DNA from: Halorubrum sp. JWXQ-INN 858
GTDB taxonomy: Archaea; Halobacteriota; Halobacteria; Halobacteriales; Haloferacaceae
Assembly: GCF_009806985.1 (NCBI RefSeq)
Contig: NZ_WUAX01000008.1
Span: forward strand, 154,012-218,011
DNA length: 64,000 nt
Direction of reading: 5' to 3'
Every line of letters begins with the position of its first letter. Positions within the stretch are counted from its first letter, which is position 1. The position numbers and the translations under genes are program-made. This document shows, in pieces, positions 52,597-61,299 of the stretch. Below the pieces are notes generated by a model. The model was not told the origin of the DNA. It did no database searches and saw only the letters and a list, made by a program, of their open reading frames with translations.

Positions 52597-53763
52597 ATGC
52601 TACAGGGGGTTAACGTCGCGCTCGGCGTCTCGGGCAGCATCGCGGCGGTGAAGGTCGTCGAACTCGCACACGAGCTGCGCCGGCACGGCGCGCGCGTGCG
52701 GGCGGTGATGTCCCCGGCGGCGACGAACATCGTCCACCCGTGGGCCGTCGACTTCGCGACCGACGAGCCGGTCGTCACGGAGATCACCGGCGACGTCGAA
52801 CACGTCGCGCTCTGCGGGTACGACGGCTGGGCGGACGTCCTGCTTTTGGCCCCCGCGACCGCGAACACGGCCGGGAAGGTCGCGGCGGCGATCGACGACA
52901 CGCCGGTGACGACGTGCGCGACGACCGCGCTCGGGGCGGGCGTTCCCGTGGTGATGGCCCCCGCGATGCACGAGCCCATGTACGACCACCCCGGCGTGCT
53001 CGCCGCGCTCGACACCCTGGCGGCGTGGGGTGTCGGGGTCGCGGAGCCCCGCGTCGAGGAGGGGAAAGCGAAGATCGCCGCGGAGGCGGACGTCGTGACG
53101 GAGGTCGCGCGGGCGACGACGCCCGACTCGTTGGCCGGGACCCACGTCGTCGTCACCGCGGGCGCGACGAAGGAGCGGATCGACCCGATCCGGGTCCTAA
53201 CGAACCGCGCGTCCGGCAAGACCGGGCGAGCGGTCGCGCGCGCGCTCTACGTCCGCGGCGCGGACGTGACGCTGGTTCAGGACGGGCCGGACGTCGCGTA
53301 CGCGGACGTCGTCCGCGTCGAGACGGCCGACGAGATGATGGCCGCCTGCCGGGAGGCGGCCGCGACCGCCGACGCGTTGGTGTCGGCGGCGGCGATCGCG
53401 GACTTCACCGCCGACGCCGTCGGGGAGAAGATCCGGTCGGGCTCGCCGCTCTCGGTCGATTTCGAGCCGACGCCGAAGCTCATCGACTCGGTTCGCGAGG
53501 CGTACCCGGAGCTCCCGATCGTCGGGTTCAAAGCCGAGACGTCCGGCGACGACGAGGCGATGATCGCGGAGGCCGAGCGGATCCGCGACCGCGTCGGCCT
53601 CGCGTTCGTCGTCGCCAACGACGCGAGCGTGATGGGGGCCGACGAGACGCGCGTCCTACTCGTCGGCGCGGCGGGCACCGAGCCGGAGGAGGCGACCGGG
53701 TCGAAGGACGTCGTCGCCGGGCGGATCGCCGACCGATTGGCCGAGGACTTGAAGAACAACTAA
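52597..53763 (+). CDS. coaBC: Bifunctional phosphopantothenoylcysteine decarboxylase / phosphopantothenate-cysteine ligase
   Basis: 388 aa coenzyme A biosynthesis enzyme. The N-terminal flavoprotein domain (CoaC, residues 1-175) starts with VNVALGVSGSIAAVKVVEL and has the active-site His region HPWAVDFAT, plus PAMHEPMYDHP. The C-terminal CoaB domain begins at HVVVTAGATKERIDPIRVL and includes NRASGKTGRAVARAL. Length and fusion are standard. ATG 52597 follows CTATTTAACG by 25-32 nt. Confidence 0.95.
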   Translation: MLQGVNVALGVSGSIAAVKVVELAHELRRHGARVRAVMSPAATNIVHPWAVDFATDEPVVTEITGDVEHVALCGYDGWADVLLLAPATANTAGKVAAAIDDTPVTTCATTALGAGVPVVMAPAMHEPMYDHPGVLAALDTLAAWGVGVAEPRVEEGKAKIAAEADVVTEVARATTPDSLAGTHVVVTAGATKERIDPIRVLTNRASGKTGRAVARALYVRGADVTLVQDGPDVAYADVVRVETADEMMAACREAAATADALVSAAAIADFTADAVGEKIRSGSPLSVDFEPTPKLIDSVREAYPELPIVGFKAETSGDDEAMIAEAERIRDRVGLAFVVANDASVMGADETRVLLVGAAGTEPEEATGSKDVVAGRIADRLAEDLKNN

Positions 53764-53882
53764 GCGATTCGGATGAGCCCGGACGCTCGATCAATCGATC
53801 GGGGAAGGAACGGACCTGCACCCGAAAGTCAGCCGTCTCACCGAAGATAAGAACTGTTTTGGGTGGGTAGGTCGACGCGTCG

Positions 53883-53896
53883 TGTAGATACCTACA
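53883..53896. promoter_or_regulatory. Inverted repeat upstream of the Mrp operon
   Basis: TGTAG-ATAC-CTACA, perfect 5-bp arms around a 4-nt spacer, centred about 52 nt before the chosen start of the operon. It is in the place expected for an operator or BRE/TATA-overlapping site. Confidence 0.4.
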
Positions 53897-53941
53897 TGTG
53901 CACCGATACAGTCGTGACCGAGGCGACCGGGGGTGACGCCG

Positions 53942-55159
53942 GTGGCTGACTCGGGCGGCGACGCGGTCGTGGTCCCCGTCGAGGCGACGCCGACGCTCCG
54001 TGCGACGGTCGCACACGTCGCCGAGGCCGTCGCCCGCGGCGAGTTCTCGACGATCCACTTCGTCGTGCTCGCCTCCTGGCGGGACGAGGACCCCCAAGGC
54101 GCCGACCGACGCGCCGACGCCGAGCACGTCATCGATCGCGCCCGCGTCTGGGCGGAGACTGACCTCGAGGACGCCGGCGTCGGCGGGACGAACGTCCGGA
54201 CCGCGATCGTCGGCACGGACGACTACCTCTTCGGGCCGTCGGACTACGCCCGACGGCTGGCGGCGTACGCGGACGAACACGGCGTGGGAACCGTCGTGTT
54301 GGACCCCGAGTACACCCCGGTCGGCAACACGACCCTACTGCAGCCGATGGAGTTCGAGCTGTCGAGCACGTCGCTCGACGTCAGGGAAGCCCCCGTCGAA
54401 CGACCGACCCGCCGCGAGCGGCTCCTCACGGAGGCGACCGGGATCCGCTTTGCGGCCGTCTTCGGCGTGTCGCTGCTGTTCTACTTCGTGCTCGGCGACC
54501 CGCTCTACTGGTTCGACTGGGTGACGGGCGTCGCCAGCGCGACGATCGTCGCGATCACGCTGTCGCGGATCAGCCTCGATCACGAGCCATCGTTCCCGGA
54601 GACGCCGCTGCGGATCCTCCGCGGCGCGGTGTACGTCCCGGTGCTGCTGTTCGAGATCGTCAAGTCGAACCTGCTCGTCGCGCGCGTGATCCTCGACCCG
54701 CGGCTCCCGATCGACCCGACGATGAACCGGGTCCGCGTGCTCGTCGGCGGCGGGCTGCCGCTGATGACGCTGTCGAACTCGATCACGCTGACGCCGGGGA
54801 CGCTCACGACCCGTGCCCGCGACGAGAACCTCTACGTCCACTCGCTGATCCCGTCCGCACGCGACGGTCTGTTCGACGGCTCCTTGGAGCGATGGACGCG
54901 CTTCATCTACTACGGGCGCGAGGCGGCCCGGCTGCCGACCCCGCGCGAGCGCGACGACGTCGCGATCCTACAGGGGCCCGAGGCGACCGAGGCGTTGCCG
55001 ATCGCCCAGGCGGACGGCGGTGCGGTCGCCGACTCACCGAGCGATGACGCCGCCGAAGCGGTGAACCGCGACGCCGACGCTGGAAGCGAGGCCGATGCCG
55101 ATGCCGACGCCGACGCCGGAAGCGAGGTCGACGCCGACGCGGAGGTGACCGACGAATGA
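53942..55159 (+). CDS. mnhE: Mrp antiporter subunit E with N-terminal universal-stress-like domain
   Basis: 405 aa, far longer than the roughly 160-aa bacterial MrpE. Residues 1-140 look like a UspA-type alpha/beta domain (GDAVVVPVEATPTLRATVAH ... GTVVLDPEYTP). The MrpE core follows at about 165-320 (helices near FAAVFGVSLLFYFVLG and PVLLFEIVKSNLLVARVI, then NSITLTPGTLT). The last 50 residues are an Asp/Ala repeat. First gene of the antiporter operon. Start is uncertain: GTG 53942 or GTG 53933. Confidence 0.85.
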   Translation: MADSGGDAVVVPVEATPTLRATVAHVAEAVARGEFSTIHFVVLASWRDEDPQGADRRADAEHVIDRARVWAETDLEDAGVGGTNVRTAIVGTDDYLFGPSDYARRLAAYADEHGVGTVVLDPEYTPVGNTTLLQPMEFELSSTSLDVREAPVERPTRRERLLTEATGIRFAAVFGVSLLFYFVLGDPLYWFDWVTGVASATIVAITLSRISLDHEPSFPETPLRILRGAVYVPVLLFEIVKSNLLVARVILDPRLPIDPTMNRVRVLVGGGLPLMTLSNSITLTPGTLTTRARDENLYVHSLIPSARDGLFDGSLERWTRFIYYGREAARLPTPRERDDVAILQGPEATEALPIAQADGGAVADSPSDDAAEAVNRDADAGSEADADADADAGSEVDADAEVTDE

Positions 55160-55461
55160 GCGTCGTCGACGCGACGGTCGTCGCCGGCTACACGGTCGGC
55201 GACTTCCTGCTGGCGGCGTCGGCCGGCTTCGTCCTCCTCGCGCTCGGGATGTTGTACCGCGCGGTGAAGGGGCCGACGATGCAGGACCGCGTGCTCGCGG
55301 TCAACGTGCTCGGCACCAACACCGTCGTCATCCTCGCGATGTTGGGCGCGGCGCTCTCGGAGCCGACGTTCCTCGACATCGCGCTCATCTACGCCCTCCT
55401 CAACTTCCTCATGGCCATCGCGATATCGAAGTTCACGGTCGAGCGGGGTGGTGTGCTGTGA
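55156..55461 (+). CDS. mnhF: Mrp antiporter subunit F
   Basis: 101 aa, three helices. The conserved loop YRAVKGPTMQDRVLAVNVLG between helices 1 and 2 identifies MrpF. It is a small integral subunit of the Na+/H+ antiporter complex. ATG 55156 overlaps the preceding stop by 4 nt and its own stop overlaps the next GTG. Confidence 0.92.
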   Translation: MSVVDATVVAGYTVGDFLLAASAGFVLLALGMLYRAVKGPTMQDRVLAVNVLGTNTVVILAMLGAALSEPTFLDIALIYALLNFLMAIAISKFTVERGGVL

Positions 55462-55787
55462 TCGACTCGTTGGAGGCGGTCCGGATGTGGCTCGTCGTGG
55501 GCTTCGTCCTCGTCGGGCTCTTCTTCACGTTCGTCTCGATGACGGGCGTGATCCGGCTCCCCGACGTCTACTCGCGGGCACACACCGCGTCGCAGGCCGA
55601 CACGCTCGGGGCCGGCTTCGCGCTGGCGGCCGTCGCGCTCGTCATCGGCTGGGACGGTGCGGGCTTTAAGACCGTCATCCTGCTGTTCTTCATCTTCCTG
55701 ACGAACCCGACGGCGGCACACGGGATCGCCCGCGCCGCCTTCGAACAGGGGATCGTTCCGTGGACCGAGGGGGACGAGCGCCGATGA
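55458..55787 (+). CDS. mnhG: Mrp antiporter subunit G
   Basis: 109 aa, three helices. The segment GVIRLPDVYSRAHTASQADT between helices 1 and 2 is the MrpG signature. GTG start within a GTGA overlap with subunit F; the stop overlaps the next ATG. Confidence 0.92.
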   Translation: MIDSLEAVRMWLVVGFVLVGLFFTFVSMTGVIRLPDVYSRAHTASQADTLGAGFALAAVALVIGWDGAGFKTVILLFFIFLTNPTAAHGIARAAFEQGIVPWTEGDERR

Positions 55788-56362
55788 CGGGAGCTGCTCC
55801 CCTTCCCGCGCCGGTCGTCGCCGAGATCACCGCGATCGAGGCGAGCCTGTTCGTCTTCGTCGTCGTCACGGCGATCGTCACGGCGCTGGCGCGCGACGTG
55901 CTCGCGGCAGTCATCGTCTTCGGGGCGTACAGCCTCGGGATGGCTGCGCTGTACACGTTCTACCGCGCGCCGGACGTGGCGATGACCGAGGCCGCGATCT
56001 CCGCGGGCGTGACGACGATACTGCTGCTGCTCACGCTCGCGAAGACGACGCGGATCGACCACGAGATCGCCTTCGAATCGGTCAACTGGCCGGCGGCGGG
56101 CGTCGTCGGGCTGTTGTTCACCGGAATGCTGCTCGTGATCCCGGAGATCCCGGCGGTCGGCGACCCCGACGCGCCGGTGTGGAGCAACCCCGACGTGACG
56201 GGGTACTACATCGCGAACACGTACGCCGACACGGGCGTCGAGAACGCGGTGATGGCCGTGCTCGCCGCGTACCGTGGCTTCGACACCTTCGGCGAGGCGG
56301 TCGTCGTCCTCGCCGCCGGGATCGCCGCACTGATCGTCCTCCACCGGGAGGTGTTCGCATGA
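55784..56362 (+). CDS. DUF4040 / MrpA C-terminal-like antiporter subunit
   Basis: 192 aa, about six helices. The first part, with YRAPDVAMTEAAISAGVTT, is the DUF4040 domain that in bacteria forms the C-terminal region of the large MrpA subunit; the rest resembles the MrpB N-terminal part. Haloarchaea thus encode as a separate gene what bacteria fuse to MrpA. The conserved Asp/Glu of APDVAMTEA are likely in the ion path. It is coupled by 4-nt overlaps on both sides. Confidence 0.87.
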   Translation: MTGAAPLPAPVVAEITAIEASLFVFVVVTAIVTALARDVLAAVIVFGAYSLGMAALYTFYRAPDVAMTEAAISAGVTTILLLLTLAKTTRIDHEIAFESVNWPAAGVVGLLFTGMLLVIPEIPAVGDPDAPVWSNPDVTGYYIANTYADTGVENAVMAVLAAYRGFDTFGEAVVVLAAGIAALIVLHREVFA

Positions 56363-57141
56363 GCGACCACGAGGGATCGGGCCCGGACGACGACGTCGAC
56401 GACGCCGATCTCGACGACGCCGACCTCGACGCCGACGAGCGCGAGGACGCCGACGCGGTGGCGACCGCCGAGCCCGTCCTCGACACGGCGATGGCGGGGG
56501 CGGACGAGCGCCCGCACCTCTCGAGGGTCGAGCGGCAGGCGACCCCGTACACGGAGAGCCAGGTGATCATGGCGACCGTGAAGGTCGTCTCGCCGTTCGT
56601 GTTCACCTACGGGCTGTTCATCACCTTCCACGGCGGCGGGTCGCCGGGCGGGGGCTTTCAGGGCGGAGCGATCATGGCCGCGGTCGTGTTCATGATCGCG
56701 TTCGCGTTCGGCATCGACGCCACCCGACAGTGGCTCGCCAACGCGGCCGTCGTCGCGCTCGCGGTCGGCGGTACGCTGGCGTTCGCCGGCATCGGGCTGG
56801 CGACGATGGCCCTCGGCGGCGCGTTCCTCCAGTACGAACTGTTGCCCATCCCCAAGCCCGTGACGTACGGGATGGAAGGGGTGGAGATCCTCGGGATCGC
56901 CGCCATCGTGAGCGGCGTCCTCATGGGGCTGTTCTTCCTGCTCGCGGTCGGCTTCGACCGCGGCGACGGGGCGGCCGTCACCGACGGCGGCCGCGACCGT
57001 GACGGCGGCCACGACCGCGACGGGGACCGAAGCGCCGACGCCGCCGACGCCGCCGACGCCGCCGACCACGCCGCGGCCGGCGGGGACGGCGAGGGCGGAG
57101 CCGCCCACGCGACCGCGACCGACCACGGAGGGAACCGATGA
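56359..57141 (+). CDS. mnhB: Mrp antiporter subunit B
   Basis: 260 aa. A 60-residue acidic N-terminus precedes the MrpB domain, identified by PFVFTYGLFITFHGGGSPGG and FQGGAIMAA; four to five helices follow. The C-terminal 60 residues are polar and rich in Asp, Gly and His (GGHDRDGDR, AADAADAADHAA). ATG 56359 overlaps the previous stop. Confidence 0.9.
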   Translation: MSDHEGSGPDDDVDDADLDDADLDADEREDADAVATAEPVLDTAMAGADERPHLSRVERQATPYTESQVIMATVKVVSPFVFTYGLFITFHGGGSPGGGFQGGAIMAAVVFMIAFAFGIDATRQWLANAAVVALAVGGTLAFAGIGLATMALGGAFLQYELLPIPKPVTYGMEGVEILGIAAIVSGVLMGLFFLLAVGFDRGDGAAVTDGGRDRDGGHDRDGDRSADAADAADAADHAAAGGDGEGGAAHATATDHGGNR

Positions 57142-57584
57142 CGACACTCGCACTCCTCGACGTTCTGAGCACGCGCCACGCCTACGTGGTGTTCTCGTTG
57201 GTGCTGTGTATCGGGCTGTACATGATGATCGCGAACCCGCACCTGGTGAAGAAGATCATCGGGCTCAACCTGTTCCAGACCGCGATATTCCTGCTGTTCG
57301 TCGTCTCGGCGTACGTCGAGGGCGGCTCGATCCCGATCATCCCGCCAGGGACGGAAGTCGGCGCGGCGTACGCCAGCCCGCTCCCGCACGTGATCGTGCT
57401 CACCGCCATCGTCGTCGGCGTGAGCCTCACCGCGGTCGGGCTCGCGCTGTGTATCCGGATCCACGACGAGTACGGGACGCTCCGGGTCGACACCCTCCGC
57501 GACCTGATGCGCGACGAGGGGGCCCTGCCGAACGGGCCGGCGCGCGACCGATCGGTCGATCGCGACGGAGGTGACCGCCGATGA
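57138..57584 (+). CDS. mnhC: Mrp antiporter subunit C (NuoK-like)
   Basis: 148 aa, three helices as in NuoK/MrpC. The segment MIANPHLVKKIIGLNLFQTA, then LPHVIVLTAIVVGVS, are the family signatures. The polar C-terminal 35 residues are an addition. It is coupled by 4-nt overlaps to subunits B and D. Confidence 0.92.
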   Translation: MTTLALLDVLSTRHAYVVFSLVLCIGLYMMIANPHLVKKIIGLNLFQTAIFLLFVVSAYVEGGSIPIIPPGTEVGAAYASPLPHVIVLTAIVVGVSLTAVGLALCIRIHDEYGTLRVDTLRDLMRDEGALPNGPARDRSVDRDGGDRR

Positions 57585-59197
57585 CGGGCCTCCTGTTGCC
57601 GCTTCTGGTCGTCGTCCCGATCGTCGCGGCGACGCTGCCGATCGCGCTCGGGCTGAAGTACGAGAACGTCGGCTGGCCCGTCGCGGCCGTGACCACGCTC
57701 GGGCTGACGGGGCTCGTCGCCGCGGTCGCGACGCAGGTGTACGCCGGCGGCGGCGGCTTCAACCACGAGCTCGGCGGGTTCGCCCCGCCGGTCGGGATCG
57801 AGCTCGTCGCCGACGAGCTGTCGGCGGCCGTGCTAGTGCTCGTCGCGCTCGTCTCCCTGCTCACGCTCGTCTTCTCTCGGGTCGCGGGACCGCGCGGGAA
57901 CGCGTTCCACAGCGGCTACCTGCTGCTCACCGGAGGGCTCATGGGCGTCGTGCTCACGGGCGACCTGTTCAACATGTTCGTCTTCCTCGAGATCGTCGGG
58001 CTGACGACGTACGCGCTCATCGCTGCCGACCGGTCGGGCGCGAGCGCGTACGCGTCTCTTAAATACCTCGTGTTGGGGACGGTCGGCGCGTCGCTGTACC
58101 TCGTCGGCGTCGGCTACGTCTTCCTCGCGACGGGGACGCTGAACATGCTCGACCTCCAGTCGTCGATCGCCGCGGTCGGCTACACGGACCCGCTCGTCCA
58201 GGCGGGATACGCGTTCATCGTCGCCGGCTTCGCGCTGAAGATCGCGCTGTTCCCGGTCCACACCTGGCAGCCCGACGCCTACCAACACGCGCCGGACGCG
58301 GTGTCGACGTTCGTCGCTGCGCTCGTGTCGACGGCGGGCGCGTACGCGCTGATCCGGGTGACGTACACGGTGTTCACCGTCGACTTCCTCGCCGCTAACG
58401 AGGCGATCACGACCGGCGTGTTGGTCGTCTCCGGCGTCTCGATCCTCGCCGGGTCGGCGCTCGCGGCGATGCAGTCGGACCTCAAGCGGATGTTCGCGTA
58501 CTCGTCGGTGGCGCAGTTCGGGATGATCGCCGCCGCCGTCGCGCTCGCGAACGAGACCGCGCTGCTCGGCGCGCTGATCCACCTCGTCGGCCACGGGCTG
58601 TTGAAGTTCGGGCTGTTCCTCGCGGTCGGGCTGATCGCGCTCGGCTACGGCGTCCAGCGGCTCGACCAGCTCCCGAGCTTCGCGCGCGAGGCCCCGTACA
58701 CGGCCGGGGCGATCGCCGTGCTCGGGCTCGCGCTCGTCGGCATCCCGCCGTCGATCGGCTTCCTCGGCAAGTGGTACATCGCCGTGGGGGCCGTCGAGGT
58801 CAGCGCGGCCGGCGGCGGGTTCGCCGGGATCGGCATCGCGATGGTGATCTTCATCAGCACGCTGTTCACGCTCGCGTACGTCGCGCGGATCATCGAGCGG
58901 TTCTACTTCGCCGGCGTCGGCCTGCCCGGCGGCGGTCACGGCGACGACCACGCCGAGGGCCACGGCAGCGACCACGACGCCCACGACGACGCGGCGGTCG
59001 CCGACGGCGGCCGCGACGGCGTCGGCCTGCCCGAGCCGCTCCCCGGCGCGCCGACCGCGTGGGGGGTTCCGGACCGGGTTCCCACGGCCGCGTTCGTCGT
59101 GCTCCTCGGGACGACGCTCGCGGCGGTCGCGCTCGGGTTCGCCGGGTTCGGCTTCTACGACGCGTTCGACCCCTTCATCAGTGAGGTGTTCGCATGA
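57581..59197 (+). CDS. mnhD: Mrp antiporter subunit D (proton-conducting, NuoM/N-like)
   Basis: 538 aa, about fourteen helices. The key glutamate is in NMFVFLEIVGLTTYAL (helix 5 region) and a lysine in HLVGHGLLKFGLFLAVG; FPVHTWQPDAYQHAPDAVS is the conserved loop of complex I-like antiporter subunits. A His/Asp-rich loop (GHGDDHAEGHGSDHDAHDD) interrupts the C-terminal part. First of three large antiporter-like subunits in the operon. Confidence 0.93.
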   Translation: MTGLLLPLLVVVPIVAATLPIALGLKYENVGWPVAAVTTLGLTGLVAAVATQVYAGGGGFNHELGGFAPPVGIELVADELSAAVLVLVALVSLLTLVFSRVAGPRGNAFHSGYLLLTGGLMGVVLTGDLFNMFVFLEIVGLTTYALIAADRSGASAYASLKYLVLGTVGASLYLVGVGYVFLATGTLNMLDLQSSIAAVGYTDPLVQAGYAFIVAGFALKIALFPVHTWQPDAYQHAPDAVSTFVAALVSTAGAYALIRVTYTVFTVDFLAANEAITTGVLVVSGVSILAGSALAAMQSDLKRMFAYSSVAQFGMIAAAVALANETALLGALIHLVGHGLLKFGLFLAVGLIALGYGVQRLDQLPSFAREAPYTAGAIAVLGLALVGIPPSIGFLGKWYIAVGAVEVSAAGGGFAGIGIAMVIFISTLFTLAYVARIIERFYFAGVGLPGGGHGDDHAEGHGSDHDAHDDAAVADGGRDGVGLPEPLPGAPTAWGVPDRVPTAAFVVLLGTTLAAVALGFAGFGFYDAFDPFISEVFA

Positions 59198-61299
59198 CTC
59201 TTCCATACGACCTGTTTCCGCTGCTCGCCGTGCTCGTGTCGTTCGTCGCGACGTTCTTCATCGTCGCGTCGTACCGCAACCCGAACGTCAGGGAGGGGTG
59301 GACCCTCCTCGCGGCCGTCGTGAAGTTCGGTCTCGTCGCGGCGATGCTGCCGGGCGTCCTCGCCGGCGAGGTGTACGAGACGAACATCGTCACGTTCCTG
59401 CCCGGGATCGAGTTCGCGCTGCGTGCGGACGCGCTCGGGATGCTGTTCGCGTTCCTCGCGAGCGGCCTCTGGATCGTCACCTCCTTTTATAGCATCGGCT
59501 ACATGCGGGGGAACGACGAGATCAACCAGACCCGCTACTTCGCCGCCTTCGCCGTCTCGCTGTCGGCGACGATGGGGATCGCGTTCGCGGCCAACCTCGT
59601 GACGATCTTCGTCTTCTACGAGCTGTTGTCGATCGCGACGTACCCGCTCGTCGCCCACGACGAGGACGAGGAGGCCCGATCCGCGGGCCGGAAGTACCTC
59701 GTGTACACGATGTTCGGCGGCGGCGTGCTCGTGCTCGCCGGGACCGTCATGGTGTACTGGCTCGCGGGCACCGTCGCGTTCACCGCGGGCGGCATCCAGG
59801 AGCTCGCGAACGCCGACCCCGGCCTCGCGATGATCGCCTTCTTCCTGCTCGCGATCGGGTTCGGCGTGAAGGCCGGCCTCATGCCGCTTCACCAGTGGCT
59901 CCCGGTCGCGATGGTCGCGCCGACGCCCGTCTCGGGACTGTTACACGCCGTGGCCGTCGTGAAGTCCGGCGCGTTCGGCGTCTCCCGGGTCGTCCTCGAC
60001 GTGTTCGGCCCGGAGCTCGTGTTCAACCTCTCGCTCCCGTGGGGCTTCTCCGCGGGGCTCGTGCTGTCGACGATCGCGGCGATCACGCTGACTGCGGCGA
60101 GTTTGATCGCGCTGCGGAAGGACCATCTGAAACAGCGGCTCGCCTACTCGACGGTGAGCCAGCTCAGCTACATCGTGCTCGGGCTCGGCCTGTTCGGCTG
60201 GTACGGGCTCGTCGGCGCGCTGTTGCACATCCCGGCACACGCGTTCATGAAGCTCACCCTGTTCTTCTGTGCGGGGTGTATCCACGTCGAGACGCACACC
60301 GACTACATCTCCGAGATGGCTGGGATCGGCAAGCGGATGCCGGTGGTGATGGGTGCCTTCACCGTCGCCGCCGCCGGGATGGCGGGCATCCCGCTGCTCG
60401 CCGGCTTCGTGAGCAAGTACTACATGCTCATCGGCGGGATCCAGATGGGCGCGGAGCTGACGCCCGTCGCCTACTACCTCGTCGGCGCGCTGCTGCTGTC
60501 GGGCGTGCTCAACGTCGCGTACTTCTGGCCGGTCGTCTACACCGCCTTCTTCGAGGCCGAGGACGACCACGACGCGAAGCCGCTCGTCGACTTCCGACTG
60601 GGCGGCGAACGGCGGTCGACGCTGGCGGCGACCGACGGCGGCCGCCCGTCCGATGACGAGGAGAGCGGCGCGACCGACGACGCGACTGACGAAGCGGACG
60701 GCGACGCGACCGACGACGCGCCGATCCCCGACGCCGAGGGGAGCGACGGCGCGGACGGGACCGACGGTCCGGACGGCGCGGGCGACGCGCGAACCGACGA
60801 CGAGGGCGTCATCCGTCCCGACTTCGCCGCCAGCGGGCGCGACTTCTCGAAGCCCGCCGAACGGGTCGACACGGGCGATTACGCCGTCGATCAGCGGCCG
60901 TCCGACGCCGACGTCCCGTTCGGCGTCGGCCGGAGCGCGGACACCGACACGAGCGATGACCACGACGACACCCGCGACGCCCACGCGTCGCACGACGACG
61001 GGGCGCACGGTCAGGACGACCACGGCGACGGTGGCCACGGCGATCACGACGACGGCCACGGTGATCACGACGACGGCCACGGTGGCCACCACGGCGGTCC
61101 GCCGCCGGGCGGCTGGGAGCGGATCCGTGGACTCGACGCCCTACGCGGGCGCGAGTCGACGTGGTTCATGCTCGGGCCGATCCTCACGGCGATGACGCTC
61201 GCGGTCATGTTGGGCGTGATCCCCTACGAGATGGGCTTCCTGGAGCTGGTCGAGTTCATCGTCGACACGCGGCTCCCGGAGGAGGTGGCCCGTCCATGA
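59194..61299 (+). CDS. Second large antiporter-like subunit (NuoL/MrpA-like) with His/Asp-rich loop
   Basis: 701 aa. Fourteen-helix proton-conducting domain: VTIFVFYELLSIATYPLVAH contains the key Glu, and MPLHQWLPVAMVAPTPVSGL is the conserved helix 7-8 loop. After residue 455 a soluble insertion of about 185 residues, first Asp-rich and then dominated by a tandem HDDGHGD-type repeat, precedes a final helix. This could be a metal- or pH-responsive tail. ATG overlaps on both sides. Confidence 0.9.
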   Translation: MTLPYDLFPLLAVLVSFVATFFIVASYRNPNVREGWTLLAAVVKFGLVAAMLPGVLAGEVYETNIVTFLPGIEFALRADALGMLFAFLASGLWIVTSFYSIGYMRGNDEINQTRYFAAFAVSLSATMGIAFAANLVTIFVFYELLSIATYPLVAHDEDEEARSAGRKYLVYTMFGGGVLVLAGTVMVYWLAGTVAFTAGGIQELANADPGLAMIAFFLLAIGFGVKAGLMPLHQWLPVAMVAPTPVSGLLHAVAVVKSGAFGVSRVVLDVFGPELVFNLSLPWGFSAGLVLSTIAAITLTAASLIALRKDHLKQRLAYSTVSQLSYIVLGLGLFGWYGLVGALLHIPAHAFMKLTLFFCAGCIHVETHTDYISEMAGIGKRMPVVMGAFTVAAAGMAGIPLLAGFVSKYYMLIGGIQMGAELTPVAYYLVGALLLSGVLNVAYFWPVVYTAFFEAEDDHDAKPLVDFRLGGERRSTLAATDGGRPSDDEESGATDDATDEADGDATDDAPIPDAEGSDGADGTDGPDGAGDARTDDEGVIRPDFAASGRDFSKPAERVDTGDYAVDQRPSDADVPFGVGRSADTDTSDDHDDTRDAHASHDDGAHGQDDHGDGGHGDHDDGHGDHDDGHGGHHGGPPPGGWERIRGLDALRGRESTWFMLGPILTAMTLAVMLGVIPYEMGFLELVEFIVDTRLPEEVARP

